From Gammaproteobacteria bacterium (GTDB lineage: Bacteria > Pseudomonadota > Gammaproteobacteria > SZUA-229), in NCBI GenBank assembly GCA_030148865.1, contig JASBSR010000005.1, positions 1-62,869 on the forward strand: a stretch of 62,869 nt of DNA. The letters are read 5' to 3'. Both the position numbers and the translations under genes were made by a program. Shown in pieces: positions 54,208 through 62,869 of this stretch. Below the pieces are notes generated by a model. That model was not told where the DNA came from. It did no database searches and saw only the letters and a program-made list of their open reading frames with translations. Each line of letters starts with the position of its first letter. Positions within the stretch are counted from its first letter, which is position 1.

Positions 54208-54771
54208 ATGAAGCTAATTATTCTCGATCGAGATGGCGTGATAAACCACGATTCTGATGCCTACATTAAAAGCCCGGATGAGTGGCAGCCAATAGAAGGC
54301 AGTCTGGAGGCTATCGCCAGATTAAACTGTGCTGGTTATACGGTAGCGATAGCCACCAATCAGTCCGGCATTTCCCGTGGTTATTTCGACCTGCAGACGC
54401 TGTCGGCAATACACCGCAAGATGGACGATATGCTCTATCAGATTGGCGGTCGTGTTGATGGTGTTTTTTTCTGCCCGCACGGGCCCGGCGATAAATGTTT
54501 GTGTAGAAAGCCATTGCCGGGTTTGTTAGAAGACATCGCAGAGCGTTTTTCTGCTGATTTAAGTGGCGTGCATTTTGTCGGGGATTCGATGAATGATTTA
54601 CGTTGCGCCAAAAAAGCATGTGCGCTACCCGTACTGGTAAAAACGGGAAAAGGTGAGCGTACGCTACTGGAAAAAGATGCAAATGGCTTCGCGAATGTAC
54701 CTGTGTTTACGAATTTGTCTGAAGTCGTGGACGCATTACTGGATAAAGAGCTGGAAACATGGGTGAGATAA
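54208..54771 (+). CDS. gmhB: D-glycero-D-manno-heptose 1,7-bisphosphate 7-phosphatase
   Basis: GmhB removes the 7-phosphate in ADP-heptose synthesis for the LPS inner core. The 187-residue HAD-family protein has LDRDGVINHDSD, ATNQSGISRG and the zinc-loop cysteines in FFCPHGPGDKCLCRKP, then FVGDSMNDLRCAKKA. It overlaps plsC by 13 bases. Placement after glyS is common in gammaproteobacteria. Confidence 0.95.
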   Translation: MKLIILDRDGVINHDSDAYIKSPDEWQPIEGSLEAIARLNCAGYTVAIATNQSGISRGYFDLQTLSAIHRKMDDMLYQIGGRVDGVFFCPHGPGDKCLCRKPLPGLLEDIAERFSADLSGVHFVGDSMNDLRCAKKACALPVLVKTGKGERTLLEKDANGFANVPVFTNLSEVVDALLDKELETWVR

Positions 54772-55514
54772 AGATTCCAGGCAGGTCAATCCTGTATCTA
54801 CGATCAACGATATTCTGGTTAGCTTTCATCATGACGACTGTAGTTGTGGGCAGTGCAGTGATTGCCAGCTATCCATTGTCCCCAGATACACGCCTGCGAG
54901 TCGCACGATATTGGGGTACGGTGAATTTGTGGTTATTAGCCAGAATATGCAAATTGAATTACCGCGTTACAGGGATAGAGAATATTGGTACGCGTAATGC
55001 GATTGTGCTTGTCAAACACCAGTCAACATGGGAAACCATGCTGTTGCACGCGATTATTCCATTAGGTCGCTGGGTATTTAAACGTGAACTGATGCGAATT
55101 CCCTTTTTTGGCTGGGCGCTGGCCTGCACTGACCCGATTGCGATTGATCGCAGTGCCGGGCGCGCTGCAGTAAATCAACTGGTAAATCGTGGCAAAGAGA
55201 AACTGGAGCAGGGTAAATGGATTAATATTTTTCCAGAAGGAACTCGCACCAGTCCGGGCCAGGACAGCAAATATAAAATAGGTGCAGCGATGCTGGCGGC
55301 AGCCAGTGGCTACCCTGTCTTGCCGATTGCACATAATGCAGGAGAGTATTGGCCCAGGCACAGTTATATAAAATGGCCGGGTACTATCGAAGTCCATATC
55401 GGTGCTTACATCGAAACGCAAGGTCGTAGCGCAGAAGACATAATGGCTGAGGTGAAGGGCTGGATTGAAAATAAAATGCGGGAGATTTCTGATCCTGCCC
55501 GCTGGAATCGCTAA
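54759..55514 (+). CDS. plsC: 1-acyl-sn-glycerol-3-phosphate acyltransferase
   Basis: PlsC converts lysophosphatidic acid to phosphatidic acid at the inner membrane. The 251 residues have an N-terminal membrane segment, then the acyltransferase motifs VLVKHQSTWETMLL (a K-H-Q variant of the usual NHxxxxD, with E for D) and IFPEGTRTSPGQ. The HxxxxD variation HQSTWE is seen in a subfamily of these enzymes. Its stop codon directly abuts the end of the convergent TatD gene. Confidence 0.9.
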   Translation: MGEIKIPGRSILYLRSTIFWLAFIMTTVVVGSAVIASYPLSPDTRLRVARYWGTVNLWLLARICKLNYRVTGIENIGTRNAIVLVKHQSTWETMLLHAIIPLGRWVFKRELMRIPFFGWALACTDPIAIDRSAGRAAVNQLVNRGKEKLEQGKWINIFPEGTRTSPGQDSKYKIGAAMLAAASGYPVLPIAHNAGEYWPRHSYIKWPGTIEVHIGAYIETQGRSAEDIMAEVKGWIENKMREISDPARWNR

Positions 55515-56276
55515 TCAGTCGAGTTGAAATAGCTGTTTGCTATTTCTTGAAGTTTGTTCAGCAATACTCTGTGTCGTGTCGTTACGCAGTTCGGCCAGGC
55601 CATCAAGCACATTACGTAAGTAGGCGGGCTCGTTGCGCATCTCGGCATGCGCTACGTCTGGCTGGTCGGGCGCGTCGGTTTCTATTAACAGACTATCGAG
55701 TGGCATATTGGCAGCAAGCTTACGCAGCTTGCTCGCTCTCTCGTAGCTTATGCTGCCGCCAAGGCTGATATAGAATCCCATATCGATTAATTGCCGGGCT
55801 TGTGCAAAACTTCCCGAGTAACTATGAATCATTCCTGTCAGTTTGGAATAATCCTTTAGAATACGAATGACGTCTTCAGTTGCTCGCACCGAGTGAATTA
55901 CCACGGGTTTATGTTGTGCCTGTGCGATTTCGAGTTGCGCTGTGAAGAAGGTAATTTGCAATTGTTTGTCTGGCTGGCCTTCGCGGTAGTCCAGACCACA
56001 TTCGCCAAGCGCAACATTCTGATGCGTCGCCAGTGTTTGAGCGAGCAGATTTAGATCATCAGTTGAATGCTGTGCGACAAAATACGGGTGTATACCATAG
56101 CAGGCGTGTAGTTGTGCCTGCTCGCAAAGTTGTGAAATGCGCTGCCAGTGCAAAGATTTTACACCCGGTATGATTATGTTTTGCACACCCGCGTCATGTG
56201 CGCGTTGTATAACAGCATCGCGGTCGCCATCAAAGCATTCGAAATCAAGATGGCAATGGGCGTCGACGAGTTTCAC
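55515..56276 (-). CDS. TatD-family metal-dependent hydrolase (DNase)
   Basis: The 253-residue TIM-barrel hydrolase has the metal-site motifs DAHCHLDF, ALGECGLDY, PVVIHSVRA and LIETDAPD. TatD proteins are 3'-5' exonucleases or D-aminoacyl-tRNA related hydrolases. It is 14 bases downstream of the FIST gene on the same strand. Confidence 0.92.
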   Translation of the reverse strand: MKLVDAHCHLDFECFDGDRDAVIQRAHDAGVQNIIIPGVKSLHWQRISQLCEQAQLHACYGIHPYFVAQHSTDDLNLLAQTLATHQNVALGECGLDYREGQPDKQLQITFFTAQLEIAQAQHKPVVIHSVRATEDVIRILKDYSKLTGMIHSYSGSFAQARQLIDMGFYISLGGSISYERASKLRKLAANMPLDSLLIETDAPDQPDVAHAEMRNEPAYLRNVLDGLAELRNDTTQSIAEQTSRNSKQLFQLD

Positions 56277-56290
56277 GGTTATGTCAGTGT

Positions 56291-57403
56291 TCAGGTAAAA
56301 AGTGTGAGTACGCCAGTGTAGCCATAGAGCTTGTCATGATGGATTTCGCCATTAGCAAAAAAACCGGTCAGTGGGAAGTCACCCAGCTTGCGATGAATAA
56401 TTTTTATTTCTTCAGAGTTGTTGCCGAACTGTTCACGGCCACGACCCATGCAGGAAACATAAACCCCACCTTTCGGTGGTTGTTTTAACCGTTTTGCCAT
56501 CTTGTCCAGCATCTGTTCCAGATCCTCGGTGGCAGTTTGATGGTCACGACGGCAAAATAATATTTCGTTGCCTTCGGTAATGTAATCATTAATCGCAAAA
56601 GCCTTTTGCTCGATATCAATACCGATAATATTACGCACTGTGTAATCACTCCTGTCACTACCGGGTATGCAAAGACCAGTGAATATTTCGGCAGCCTCGC
56701 GTTGTAGTTCTGCTTCGGTATTTATATCCATGTCCTGCATCAAAACATCGAGCGCTGGTTTGTTATCGAGGGTAAAAGCGATATTTTCACTGGATTTCGT
56801 GATTTCATGCCGGCTTCCGATTGGGCTGCATCCCTGGCTCAGGTTTGAGAGAACGCTGACTTTGTCTGAAAATAAAACACCTGATATACCACCACTATAG
56901 ACATTATCGGCAACCTGGAGCTGTTCGTCTCGCGATGAGGTTAATCCGCCGACGATAAAGCTATTTTTAATATGACTTTGCAAGTCATGGATTAAGCCCT
57001 GGGTCTCCGAATTCATTGGGTCGCCGTGCACAATTCCGAGACTGGTAGCAAAATCGTGAGGTGTTTTAACATTGGCAGAAATTTCATTCGCATGGCTGAT
57101 TAGTGGCAACATTGTGAAATTGTTTTCATCAAAGTGCGCGAGCATAATACTGGCTGCCGGCATATCGTAGTGTTCCCTGCCGCTGGAGATGACACCCATG
57201 CCCAGAGAGCCAACCCAGTGCTGGATACCGGTGCGAGTTTTACATTGCTGGAGCAGGTTCCTGTATTGAGCTGACATAGTGTCGGTGACGTAAATGAAGC
57301 CGAAATTAGCCTTTTTTGGAGCATCACCAAGCTGTTGCAGGCAATCATCGATGACGGCATTAGCGCTACTGTGCTGGCAACTAATATTAAAAAATGTTTG
57401 CAT
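56291..57403 (-). CDS. FIST-domain sensory protein without an output domain
   Basis: The 370 residues cover FIST N and FIST C domains (GFIYVTDTMSAQYRN, NSFIVGGLTSSRDEQLQVADN, SQGCSPIGSRHEITKS, VYVSCMGRGREQFGNNSEE, PLTGFFANGEIHH). FIST domains bind small ligands, probably amino-acid-like, usually in signal proteins. Here no kinase or GGDEF output domain is attached, so it would need a partner. It has no membrane segment. It may be co-transcribed with tatD. Confidence 0.88.
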   Translation of the reverse strand: MQTFFNISCQHSSANAVIDDCLQQLGDAPKKANFGFIYVTDTMSAQYRNLLQQCKTRTGIQHWVGSLGMGVISSGREHYDMPAASIMLAHFDENNFTMLPLISHANEISANVKTPHDFATSLGIVHGDPMNSETQGLIHDLQSHIKNSFIVGGLTSSRDEQLQVADNVYSGGISGVLFSDKVSVLSNLSQGCSPIGSRHEITKSSENIAFTLDNKPALDVLMQDMDINTEAELQREAAEIFTGLCIPGSDRSDYTVRNIIGIDIEQKAFAINDYITEGNEILFCRRDHQTATEDLEQMLDKMAKRLKQPPKGGVYVSCMGRGREQFGNNSEEIKIIHRKLGDFPLTGFFANGEIHHDKLYGYTGVLTLFT

Positions 57404-57456
57404 GGCGTTTCCTGGGTGAGTTCACAGTCTACTACGAGACGGGTTGTGAATTACAC

Positions 57457-57494
57457 GCACAAAAAAGGCCGGTTTCGACCGGCCTTTTTTGTGC
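57457..57494 (-). terminator. Strong terminator after phosphoribulokinase gene
   Basis: GCACAAAAAAGGCCGGT and ACCGGCCTTTTTTGTGC pair perfectly over 17 bases around the loop TTCG, with A and T runs on the two sides. It lies just beyond the phosphoribulokinase stop and can act on both strands. Confidence 0.92.
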
Positions 57495-57508
57495 GGATGC
57501 GGCCAGCG

Positions 57509-58393
57509 TTAACGAGCTTTTTTCGCTTTTTCAATCATATCGTGGATGATTGGTGTCAGGATCAGGCCCATGGCCATGCCCATTTTGCCGCCGGGCACGA
57601 CAATGACGTTGCGGCGTGACATGAAAGAGTTTGGGATCATGTTGAGCAGGTAAGGAAAGTCGATATTAAACTTCTTCGGATCATCGAAGCGAATGACTAC
57701 CAGGCTTTCATCTGGAGTTGGAATATCGCGAGCGATGAACGGGTTAGACGTGTCTACTGTGGCGATGCGCTGAAAGTTGATATCGGTGCGTGAAAACTGT
57801 GGCGTAATGTAGTTCACATAATCATTCATACGGCGCAGGATGGTATCGACGATAACCTCAGCGGAATAGCCACGCTGCGCATTATCGCGGTGGATTTTTT
57901 GAATCCACTCAAGATTGACACTGGGCACGACGCCGACCAGCAGATCGACGTGTTTGGCTACATCAACGTCATCGGTAGCAACGCCGCCGTGCAGGCCCTC
58001 GTAAAACATCAGGTCGGTGTTTGTGGGGATTTCTTCCCAGGGCGTGAACTGGCCAGCGGTGAGCGGTGCATAGGGCAGAGCTTCTTCGTCGCTGTGCAGA
58101 TACAGGCGTTTTTTGCCTGTGCCGGTGTTGCCATAGCTTTCGAATAATTCCGCGAGCTTGTCGAACAGATTGGCTTCGGGGCCAAAATGACTGAAGTGAT
58201 GATTGCCATTTTTTTCGGCTTCTGCCATCGCGGTTTTCATCGCGGTACGATCATAGCGGTGAAAGCTGTCACCTTCGATGATCACTGGATTGATATTCTC
58301 GCGCTCAAAAATTTGCTCAAAAGCGTGTTTCACGGTCGAAGTGCCGGCGCCAGATGAGCCGGTGACCGCCACAACGGGGTATTTGTGGGACAT
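57509..58393 (-). CDS. prkB: Phosphoribulokinase, proteobacterial type
   Basis: Phosphoribulokinase makes ribulose 1,5-bisphosphate from ribulose 5-phosphate for Rubisco. The 294-residue protein has a P-loop TGSSGAGTSTVKH, EGDSFHRYDR, FSHFGPEANLFDKL, FYEGLHGG and SRTDINFQRIATVDTSNPF. Sequence stretches agree with Calvin-cycle type I enzymes more than with the E. coli YhfH-like PrkB, but that distinction is by eye. No Rubisco gene lies in this window. Confidence 0.88.
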   Translation of the reverse strand: MSHKYPVVAVTGSSGAGTSTVKHAFEQIFERENINPVIIEGDSFHRYDRTAMKTAMAEAEKNGNHHFSHFGPEANLFDKLAELFESYGNTGTGKKRLYLHSDEEALPYAPLTAGQFTPWEEIPTNTDLMFYEGLHGGVATDDVDVAKHVDLLVGVVPSVNLEWIQKIHRDNAQRGYSAEVIVDTILRRMNDYVNYITPQFSRTDINFQRIATVDTSNPFIARDIPTPDESLVVIRFDDPKKFNIDFPYLLNMIPNSFMSRRNVIVVPGGKMGMAMGLILTPIIHDMIEKAKKAR

Positions 58394-58543
58394 AGAGTTC
58401 TCCTGAAAATCTAAAAGTAATCTGGTATCGGGCGGCCGGCAAAATGCCCGAGCGAGCCGCAGAGTGGCAGGCCACTCAAAAAAAGTGCGCCATTCTAACG
58501 GTTTTTTTGCCGAGTTGCAGGCATCTTCCAGGTCGTGAGCGAG

Positions 58544-59224
58544 TTAGCGCCGCTTTTGATAGCGTAAATCATAGACCCTGTGGCCGAGCCGGAGGCCGCG
58601 CTGCTCAAATTTGGTCAATGGCCGCAGGCCGTTATTCGCTGTGTATTGGTCACTGTCGGCGAGATTGTTGAAACTGGTACAAGCTGCCATCACTTCGCGC
58701 ATGTGCTCGGCATACGGTTGCCAGTCGGTGGCCATGTGAAAATGGCCGTTAGCGCGGAGTTTACGCGATACCAGTTCGGCAAAGTCCGGTTGCAGGATAC
58801 GCCGCTTGTGGTGGCGCTTTTTGTGCCAGGGATCGGGGAAGAACAGTTGCACGCAGTCCAGGTTCTGGTCTGTGATCTGGTGTTTGAGCACTTCAACGGC
58901 GTCGTGGTTGAACACACGTAGATTAAGCAGCCCGGCTTCGTGACAACGGCTGAGCAGGCGGCCGACACCGGGCCGGTGCACCTCGATACCGAGAAAATCG
59001 CGCTCCGGTTGCTGTTTGGCCTGTTGTAGCAGGGAATCACCGTCACCAAAGCCGATTTCCAGCGTGACCGGTGCTGCGCGCCCAAATATATTTGTCAATA
59101 CCAGGGGTACTGGCGCATAGTCGATGCCATAGTGAACCCAGTGCTGCTCCAGGGCGTGCCTCTGGCCGGGCGTGAGTCGCCCCTGACGCAGCACAAAGCT
59201 GCGAATCGTGCGGCGGGTGTTCAT
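58544..59224 (-). CDS. trmB: tRNA (guanine-46 N7)-methyltransferase
   Basis: TrmB methylates N7 of G46 in tRNA variable loops. With the start at 59224 the protein has 226 residues; the longer upstream frame overlaps thiG and lacks family similarity. Key parts are [29 protein letters not shown] and [19 protein letters not shown]. It lies 5 bases after thiG on the same strand. Confidence 0.94.
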   Translation of the reverse strand: MNTRRTIRSFVLRQGRLTPGQRHALEQHWVHYGIDYAPVPLVLTNIFGRAAPVTLEIGFGDGDSLLQQAKQQPERDFLGIEVHRPGVGRLLSRCHEAGLLNLRVFNHDAVEVLKHQITDQNLDCVQLFFPDPWHKKRHHKRRILQPDFAELVSRKLRANGHFHMATDWQPYAEHMREVMAACTSFNNLADSDQYTANNGLRPLTKFEQRGLRLGHRVYDLRYQKRR

Positions 59225-59229
59225 GGTGG

Positions 59230-60063
59230 CTAGATTATCAGGCCATCGATGGGTGACGAGGCCGAGGCAAAACGTTTGCGCGGCATGCGTCCGGCGAGAA
59301 AGGCTTCGCGTCCGGCTTCGACCGCTTTTTTCATCGCCGAGGCCATGAGAACCGGATTTTGCGCGGCGGCGATCGCAGTGTTCATTAAAATGCCGGCGCA
59401 ACCGAGCTCCATCGCAATCGCGGCATCTGAGGCAGTGCCAACACCGGCATCGACCAGGATGGGTACGCTGGCGTTTTCGACGATGGTGAGAATGTTGTAG
59501 GGATTGCGTATCCCCAGCCCGGAACCGATCGGAGCCGCCAGTGGCATCACCGCAACACAGCCGAGATCTTCGAGGCGTTTTGCGATCAGTGGGTCATCAT
59601 TGGTGTACACCATCACCTGGAAGCCATCCTTGATCAGGACTTCTGCCGCTTCGAGGGTGGCGGTGACATCAGGAAACAGAGTTTTTTCATCGCCCAGCAC
59701 TTCCAGCTTGATCAGGTCGTGACCATCCAGCAGTTCGCGTGCCAGCCGGCAGGTGCGCACTGCGTCTTCGGCGGTGTAACAGCCGGCGGTATTGGGTAAC
59801 AGGGTGTATTTATCAGGTGAAATCACTTCCAACAAGCTGGGTTCGTCCGGGTTCTGCCCAATATTGGTGCGCCGAATCGCGACCGTGATGATTTCGGCGC
59901 CACTGGCTTCGGTGGCGAGCCGGGTTTCTTCCAGGCTTTTGTATTTGCCACTGCCAACCAGCAGACGCGAATGGTAGGTCTTGCCGGCGATCATCAGTGG
60001 CGAGTCTGCACTGACCGGGGTGTTGTCGAGAGAGGTTGCTGGGTGTGCCATTTTTTTGCTCAT
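59230..60063 (-). CDS. thiG: Thiazole synthase ThiG
   Basis: ThiG forms the thiazole of thiamin from deoxyxylulose phosphate, dehydroglycine and ThiS-thiocarboxylate. The 277-residue protein has [10 protein letters not shown] with the conserved active-site region, [31 protein letters not shown] and [18 protein letters not shown]. It is downstream of thiS. Its glycine-oxidase partner ThiO is encoded at 61604, on the opposite strand. Confidence 0.96.
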   Translation of the reverse strand: MSKKMAHPATSLDNTPVSADSPLMIAGKTYHSRLLVGSGKYKSLEETRLATEASGAEIITVAIRRTNIGQNPDEPSLLEVISPDKYTLLPNTAGCYTAEDAVRTCRLARELLDGHDLIKLEVLGDEKTLFPDVTATLEAAEVLIKDGFQVMVYTNDDPLIAKRLEDLGCVAVMPLAAPIGSGLGIRNPYNILTIVENASVPILVDAGVGTASDAAIAMELGCAGILMNTAIAAAQNPVLMASAMKKAVEAGREAFLAGRMPRKRFASASSPIDGLII

Positions 60064-60083
60064 TGAATAAAGGTGTGAGAGTT

Positions 60084-60284
60084 TCAGCCACCGCCGATGG
60101 CGTGGACGATTTCCACATGATCAAGTTCAGCGAGTTCGAAACTGGGATACTGGCCTCGCGGCACAATTTCCTGGTTGACTTCGATCGCGAGGCGCTTACC
60201 TTGTAAATCAAGCAGTTGTACCAGATCTGCAAGGCTGGATCGGGGCTTCAGTTCGTGGTTTTTGCCATTGACAGTGACTTTCAT
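60084..60284 (-). CDS. thiS: Thiamin sulfur carrier ThiS
   Basis: ThiS is a ubiquitin-like 66-residue protein whose terminal glycine carries sulfur as a thiocarboxylate. The C-terminus AIGGG has the required Gly-Gly end, and [21 protein letters not shown] begins the protein. It is 20 bases upstream of thiG. No ThiF activator is found nearby. Confidence 0.94.
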   Translation of the reverse strand: MKVTVNGKNHELKPRSSLADLVQLLDLQGKRLAIEVNQEIVPRGQYPSFELAELDHVEIVHAIGGG

Positions 60285-60429
60285 GACAGCGATTTTACCG
60301 CAATCATGTCGCTATGGTGGTTTTCTGGTGCCGTAAAGCCCAAAACTTGTGCTATATACCTCAGTAATACGTCGCGTGGCTCGACTGGGTGCGCGATATT
60401 TTTTTATACCACAAGATATATTACAGGTT

Positions 60430-61467
60430 ATGCAAAAGTTTAAGATTCTGCTCATCGGTTTGCTACTAATTTCTACACAGTTGTTGGCGCGTACCGAGTC
60501 CAACCCGTTTTCGAAAACGCTGGATATCAATATTGGTGTCGATGCGGTGTGGAATTATCAGGCCGGCACCGCTATCAAATCCGCAAAAAGCAAACAGGAT
60601 CCGGACACCTATTATCATCTGAGGTTCGATGGTAGATTGCTGCGTCTGGTATTCGGTGAAGCGAACCAGAATGATATAACAAAAGTGAAACATTTCGAAC
60701 AGCTGGCGATTGATGATGTACAAATTGATGGTGTGCGTTTGCCTTTGTTTCAGTGGTGTCTAAATCATCAGGAAAGGCATTCGCGTTTTTTGCAACAGGA
60801 TTTATCTGTTGAAAAAAATATATGTATGAATCAGGGTGGCAATGGCGCTTTTGTCATAACACTAAATCAGGACACCCTGGATGCGCTTGAGACGGGTAAA
60901 ATGCTATCGTTTTTTGTTAAACCTTTCAGGACAACTATTGTTATTAACTTTTCCTTGTCAGACTTTGCTGGCATGGTGGTGAAGCTTGCAGCTAGAAAAA
61001 CTGCTCCGGTGGTAGCGGCGCCTATTGCAGCCGCGCCTGCAAAAACTGTTGTGCGGGTTTGTCTGGTTAACCCGCCGGCTGGTTTCGAAATGATTAAAGC
61101 CGTTGAATATACATGTGATTCGGTGAGTGATGAAGTTGCTGCGAATAACAAAATGGCGAAGCGGGTCGGTATTGCTCGCGAGCAACAGAAAAAAGAAGCT
61201 GTTGAAAAAGAGCGGAAACTGCAGGCGGAGCTGGCAGCGAAGCAAAAAGCCGAGCAGGAAAAACAACTACTTGAACAGAAGAAAAAAGAAGAAGAAGCTG
61301 CATTGCTTGCGGCCAGCCAGCTAAAACGTCAGGAACTCAATGCCGAGATCACAACAAAAATGTTAGGTGTATGCGGAAAAATGTGGGCCATGGGTGAGCA
61401 TCGCTGCTACTGTCAAAAATACATCGACAAAGCCCCGGAAGATATTCGCGCGAATTCAAAATGTTAA
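60430..61467 (+). CDS. Unrecognised exported protein with charged coiled coil and Cys-rich end
   Basis: The start at 60430 opens a signal peptide (FKILLIGLLLISTQLLARTE); the frame stays open further upstream without signal features. The 345 residues have a beta-rich N-terminal half ending near LSDFAGMVVKLAARKTAPVVAAP, a Pro/Ala linker, then a Lys/Glu-rich coiled coil at about 245-320 (QKKEAVEKERKLQAEL and similar). The last 30 residues carry cysteines (MLGVCGKMW, EHRCYCQKY, ANSKC). Periplasmic or envelope location is likely. I know no family for it. Confidence 0.75.
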   Translation: MQKFKILLIGLLLISTQLLARTESNPFSKTLDINIGVDAVWNYQAGTAIKSAKSKQDPDTYYHLRFDGRLLRLVFGEANQNDITKVKHFEQLAIDDVQIDGVRLPLFQWCLNHQERHSRFLQQDLSVEKNICMNQGGNGAFVITLNQDTLDALETGKMLSFFVKPFRTTIVINFSLSDFAGMVVKLAARKTAPVVAAPIAAAPAKTVVRVCLVNPPAGFEMIKAVEYTCDSVSDEVAANNKMAKRVGIAREQQKKEAVEKERKLQAELAAKQKAEQEKQLLEQKKKEEEAALLAASQLKRQELNAEITTKMLGVCGKMWAMGEHRCYCQKYIDKAPEDIRANSKC

Positions 61468-61531
61468 TAACCTGCACTTAAAGCAGCGTTTGAGTCCGGA
61501 TAACTTGCCCGGACCTTTCTTGCTAACGTAA

Positions 61532-61564
61532 ACTTGCCTGCACTATGTGTGGGCAGTTTTTTTT
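61532..61564 (+). terminator. Terminator after the unrecognised exported protein gene
   Basis: A bulged stem of ACTTGCC and GGGCAGT is followed by a run of eight T, 64 bases beyond the stop codon. A second small hairpin GTCCGG/CCGGAC lies just before it. Confidence 0.7.
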
Positions 61565-61603
61565 CTGGATTCAAAGATTCCTTTCAGGTTTTGTCTGTAG
61601 AGC

Positions 61604-62698
61604 GTGCCTGTGCCAGACTGTATAGTCATTGGTGGCGGAGTTATCGGTTTGCTGACTGCGCGTGCTTTGTGGCAGGCCGGAATGGACGTTACCGTGATCG
61701 AGCGCGGCTGCCTGGGTGGTGAGTCATCCTGGGCGGGTGGTGGTATTGTTTCCCCGTTGTATCCGTGGCGTTATAACGATGCCATCAATCTGCTCGCCGA
61801 ACATAGTAAACAACTTTACCCTGATCTTGTAGCAAGCCTGCACTCAGACAGTGGCATAGACTGCGAGTTGCTAAACAGTGGCATGCTCTATACCGATATG
61901 GATGAGTGGGCAGCGGCAGAAGACTGGGCAAAACGCTGGCGACATCCAGTCGAAGTCATCGAATCTCGATCAGCACTGGAGGTGATCGAGCCTGCGCTAC
62001 ACCCTGATATTAGGCGTGCAATCTGGATGCCGGATGTATATCAGGTGCGCAATCCGCGCCTGGTGCAGGCCTTGCACGGAAGTCTGCTAGCGTCCGGTAT
62101 CCATTGTCTCGAACACACCGAGGTGATCGAGATTTTGCGCTCGGGGGGCGGCGTTAGCGGTGTATGCACAGCGCGACAGAGCCTGCACGCTAAAAAAGTG
62201 GTTGTTGCCAGCGGCGCCTGGAGTGCAAACGTTATGCGGGGGCTGGCAAATATTGCTGTGCAACCTGTTAAAGGCCAGATGCTGATGTTCAAAGGTGAGC
62301 CGGGGCGAGTACGAACCATGGTGCTTTCCCGGGGACACTATATTATTCCGCGCCGCGACGGTCATGTGCTCGCAGGCAGCACGCTGGAAAATGTTGGCTT
62401 TGACAAACAGATCACAGCTGGTGCCAGGCAAACATTAAGCGCGGATGCCTGTGCCCTGGTGCCAGAGTTAGCTGACATGCCGATCGAGCGACACTGGTCA
62501 GGTTTGCGGCCAGGCACTGAAAGCGGAATACCCTATATCTGTACACACCCGGAGATCGAAGGTCTTTATATTCATGCTGGGCACTATCGCAACGGTATCG
62601 TCCTCGGCCCGGCGTCGGCGCAATTGATGGCCGAGATTGTCTGTGGTGAAAACACTTTTTGTGATGCCAGTGCATATACAATAGCAGCGGATCACTAA
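61604..62698 (+). CDS. thiO: Glycine oxidase ThiO
   Basis: ThiO oxidises glycine to the dehydroglycine needed by ThiG. The 364 residues begin at GTG with an FAD-binding motif IGGGVIGLLTARALWQAGMD, followed by GGESSWAGGGIVSPLYPWRY, VQPVKGQMLMF, YIIPRRDGHVLAGST and a C-terminal HYRNGIVLGPASAQLMAEIV. Length and motifs fit ThiO rather than other D-amino-acid oxidases. It is on the opposite strand from thiSG and 136 bases after the upstream gene. Confidence 0.93.
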   Translation: MPVPDCIVIGGGVIGLLTARALWQAGMDVTVIERGCLGGESSWAGGGIVSPLYPWRYNDAINLLAEHSKQLYPDLVASLHSDSGIDCELLNSGMLYTDMDEWAAAEDWAKRWRHPVEVIESRSALEVIEPALHPDIRRAIWMPDVYQVRNPRLVQALHGSLLASGIHCLEHTEVIEILRSGGGVSGVCTARQSLHAKKVVVASGAWSANVMRGLANIAVQPVKGQMLMFKGEPGRVRTMVLSRGHYIIPRRDGHVLAGSTLENVGFDKQITAGARQTLSADACALVPELADMPIERHWSGLRPGTESGIPYICTHPEIEGLYIHAGHYRNGIVLGPASAQLMAEIVCGENTFCDASAYTIAADH

Positions 62699-62869
62699 AA
62701 CCACGGGTTTGTTATACTGCGGCGCGCCAATGGATTACGATGCGCATAGTACGAGATTTTGTATATAGCTCTTTGGATGAGCTGAAAAAAGCGAATGATT
62801 CAGGAGCCGAGAGGGGCTCAGGCGATGCTACGCGAGGAATGGATTCCGAGTGTTAAATAAGTTTGGTCA

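Noticed and set aside
62740-62856. 38-codon open frame at the window end (MRIVRDFVYSSLDELKK...)
   Set aside because: Too short to support, no recognisable family; the stretch after thiO has a TATACT-like box and may be the leader of a gene beyond the window.

Overview
The window reads as chromosomal DNA of a gammaproteobacterium. Supporting signs are the secB-gpsA-trmL order, the glnA/ntrB/ntrC cluster with sigma-54 and NtrC sites, the MSHA-type pilus genes, glyQ/glyS and thiS/thiG. A proteobacterial-type phosphoribulokinase suggests Calvin-cycle CO2 fixation, and DsrC/TusE-like and TusA-like proteins suggest active sulfur-transfer chemistry. A chemolithoautotroph is a reasonable inference but is not proven here. 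I saw no rRNA, tRNA, CRISPR array, insertion sequence or prophage. Genes are densely packed with short overlaps.

Region 1 (1-1789): the 3' end of secB, then gpsA, with trmL convergent. Region 2 (1983-20490): a large MSHA/type IV pilus-like locus. It encodes a sigma-54-type response regulator, an ExeA/MshM-like ATPase with a SPOR-like tail, an MshL secretin, an MshN TPR protein, an MshE ATPase with a c-di-GMP-binding-type N-domain, an MshG platform protein, a fused PilM/PilN-like protein, PilO-like and PilP/MshK-like proteins, a large GspK-like pseudopilin and a prepilin. Convergent with this run is a multi-pass sensor kinase resembling PrsK. Beyond the kinase lie an ABC permease, a TPR-like protein, a second prepilin and an ABC ATPase. 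This is the best candidate for an undescribed system: a pilus or secretion machine packaged with its own two-component system and ABC transporter.

Region 3 (20518-27276): ntrC, ntrB, a DUF4124 protein, glnA, a CDF metal exporter and mobA, all on the minus strand. glnA has a good sigma-54 promoter and two NtrC-type sites, and an identical NtrC-type core lies upstream of ntrB. Region 4 (27451-32659): a LysR regulator divergent from a CBS-domain protein and a cyclopropane fatty acid synthase, then a secreted 5'-nucleotidase-family enzyme.

Region 5 (33350-39482): five consecutive signalling genes: a kinase, a receiver, a receiver-PAS-kinase that apparently starts at ATC, a DivK-like receiver and a receiver-PAS-GGDEF-EAL protein. 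They look like a phosphorelay feeding c-di-GMP metabolism, and c-di-GMP may in turn act on the MshE ATPase of region 2.

Region 6 (39557-47519): a nitrate/nitrite reduction operon (nirB, nirD, nasA-like, a DmsB-DmsC fusion, a small membrane protein) behind a sigma-54 promoter and an NtrC-type site, so it probably belongs to the same nitrogen regulon as glnA. The nitrate reductase lacks the usual C-terminal iron-sulfur extension and is followed by a quinol-oxidising-type membrane module, an uncommon arrangement. Region 7 (47557-50894): a DsrC/TusE-like protein without its C-terminal cysteine, a decayed gene, a PP-loop ATPase overlapping a TusA-like gene, and an unrecognised protein. Region 8 (51083-62869): glyQ, a 70-base inverted-repeat element, glyS, gmhB, plsC, tatD, a FIST protein, phosphoribulokinase, trmB-thiG-thiS, an unrecognised exported protein and thiO.
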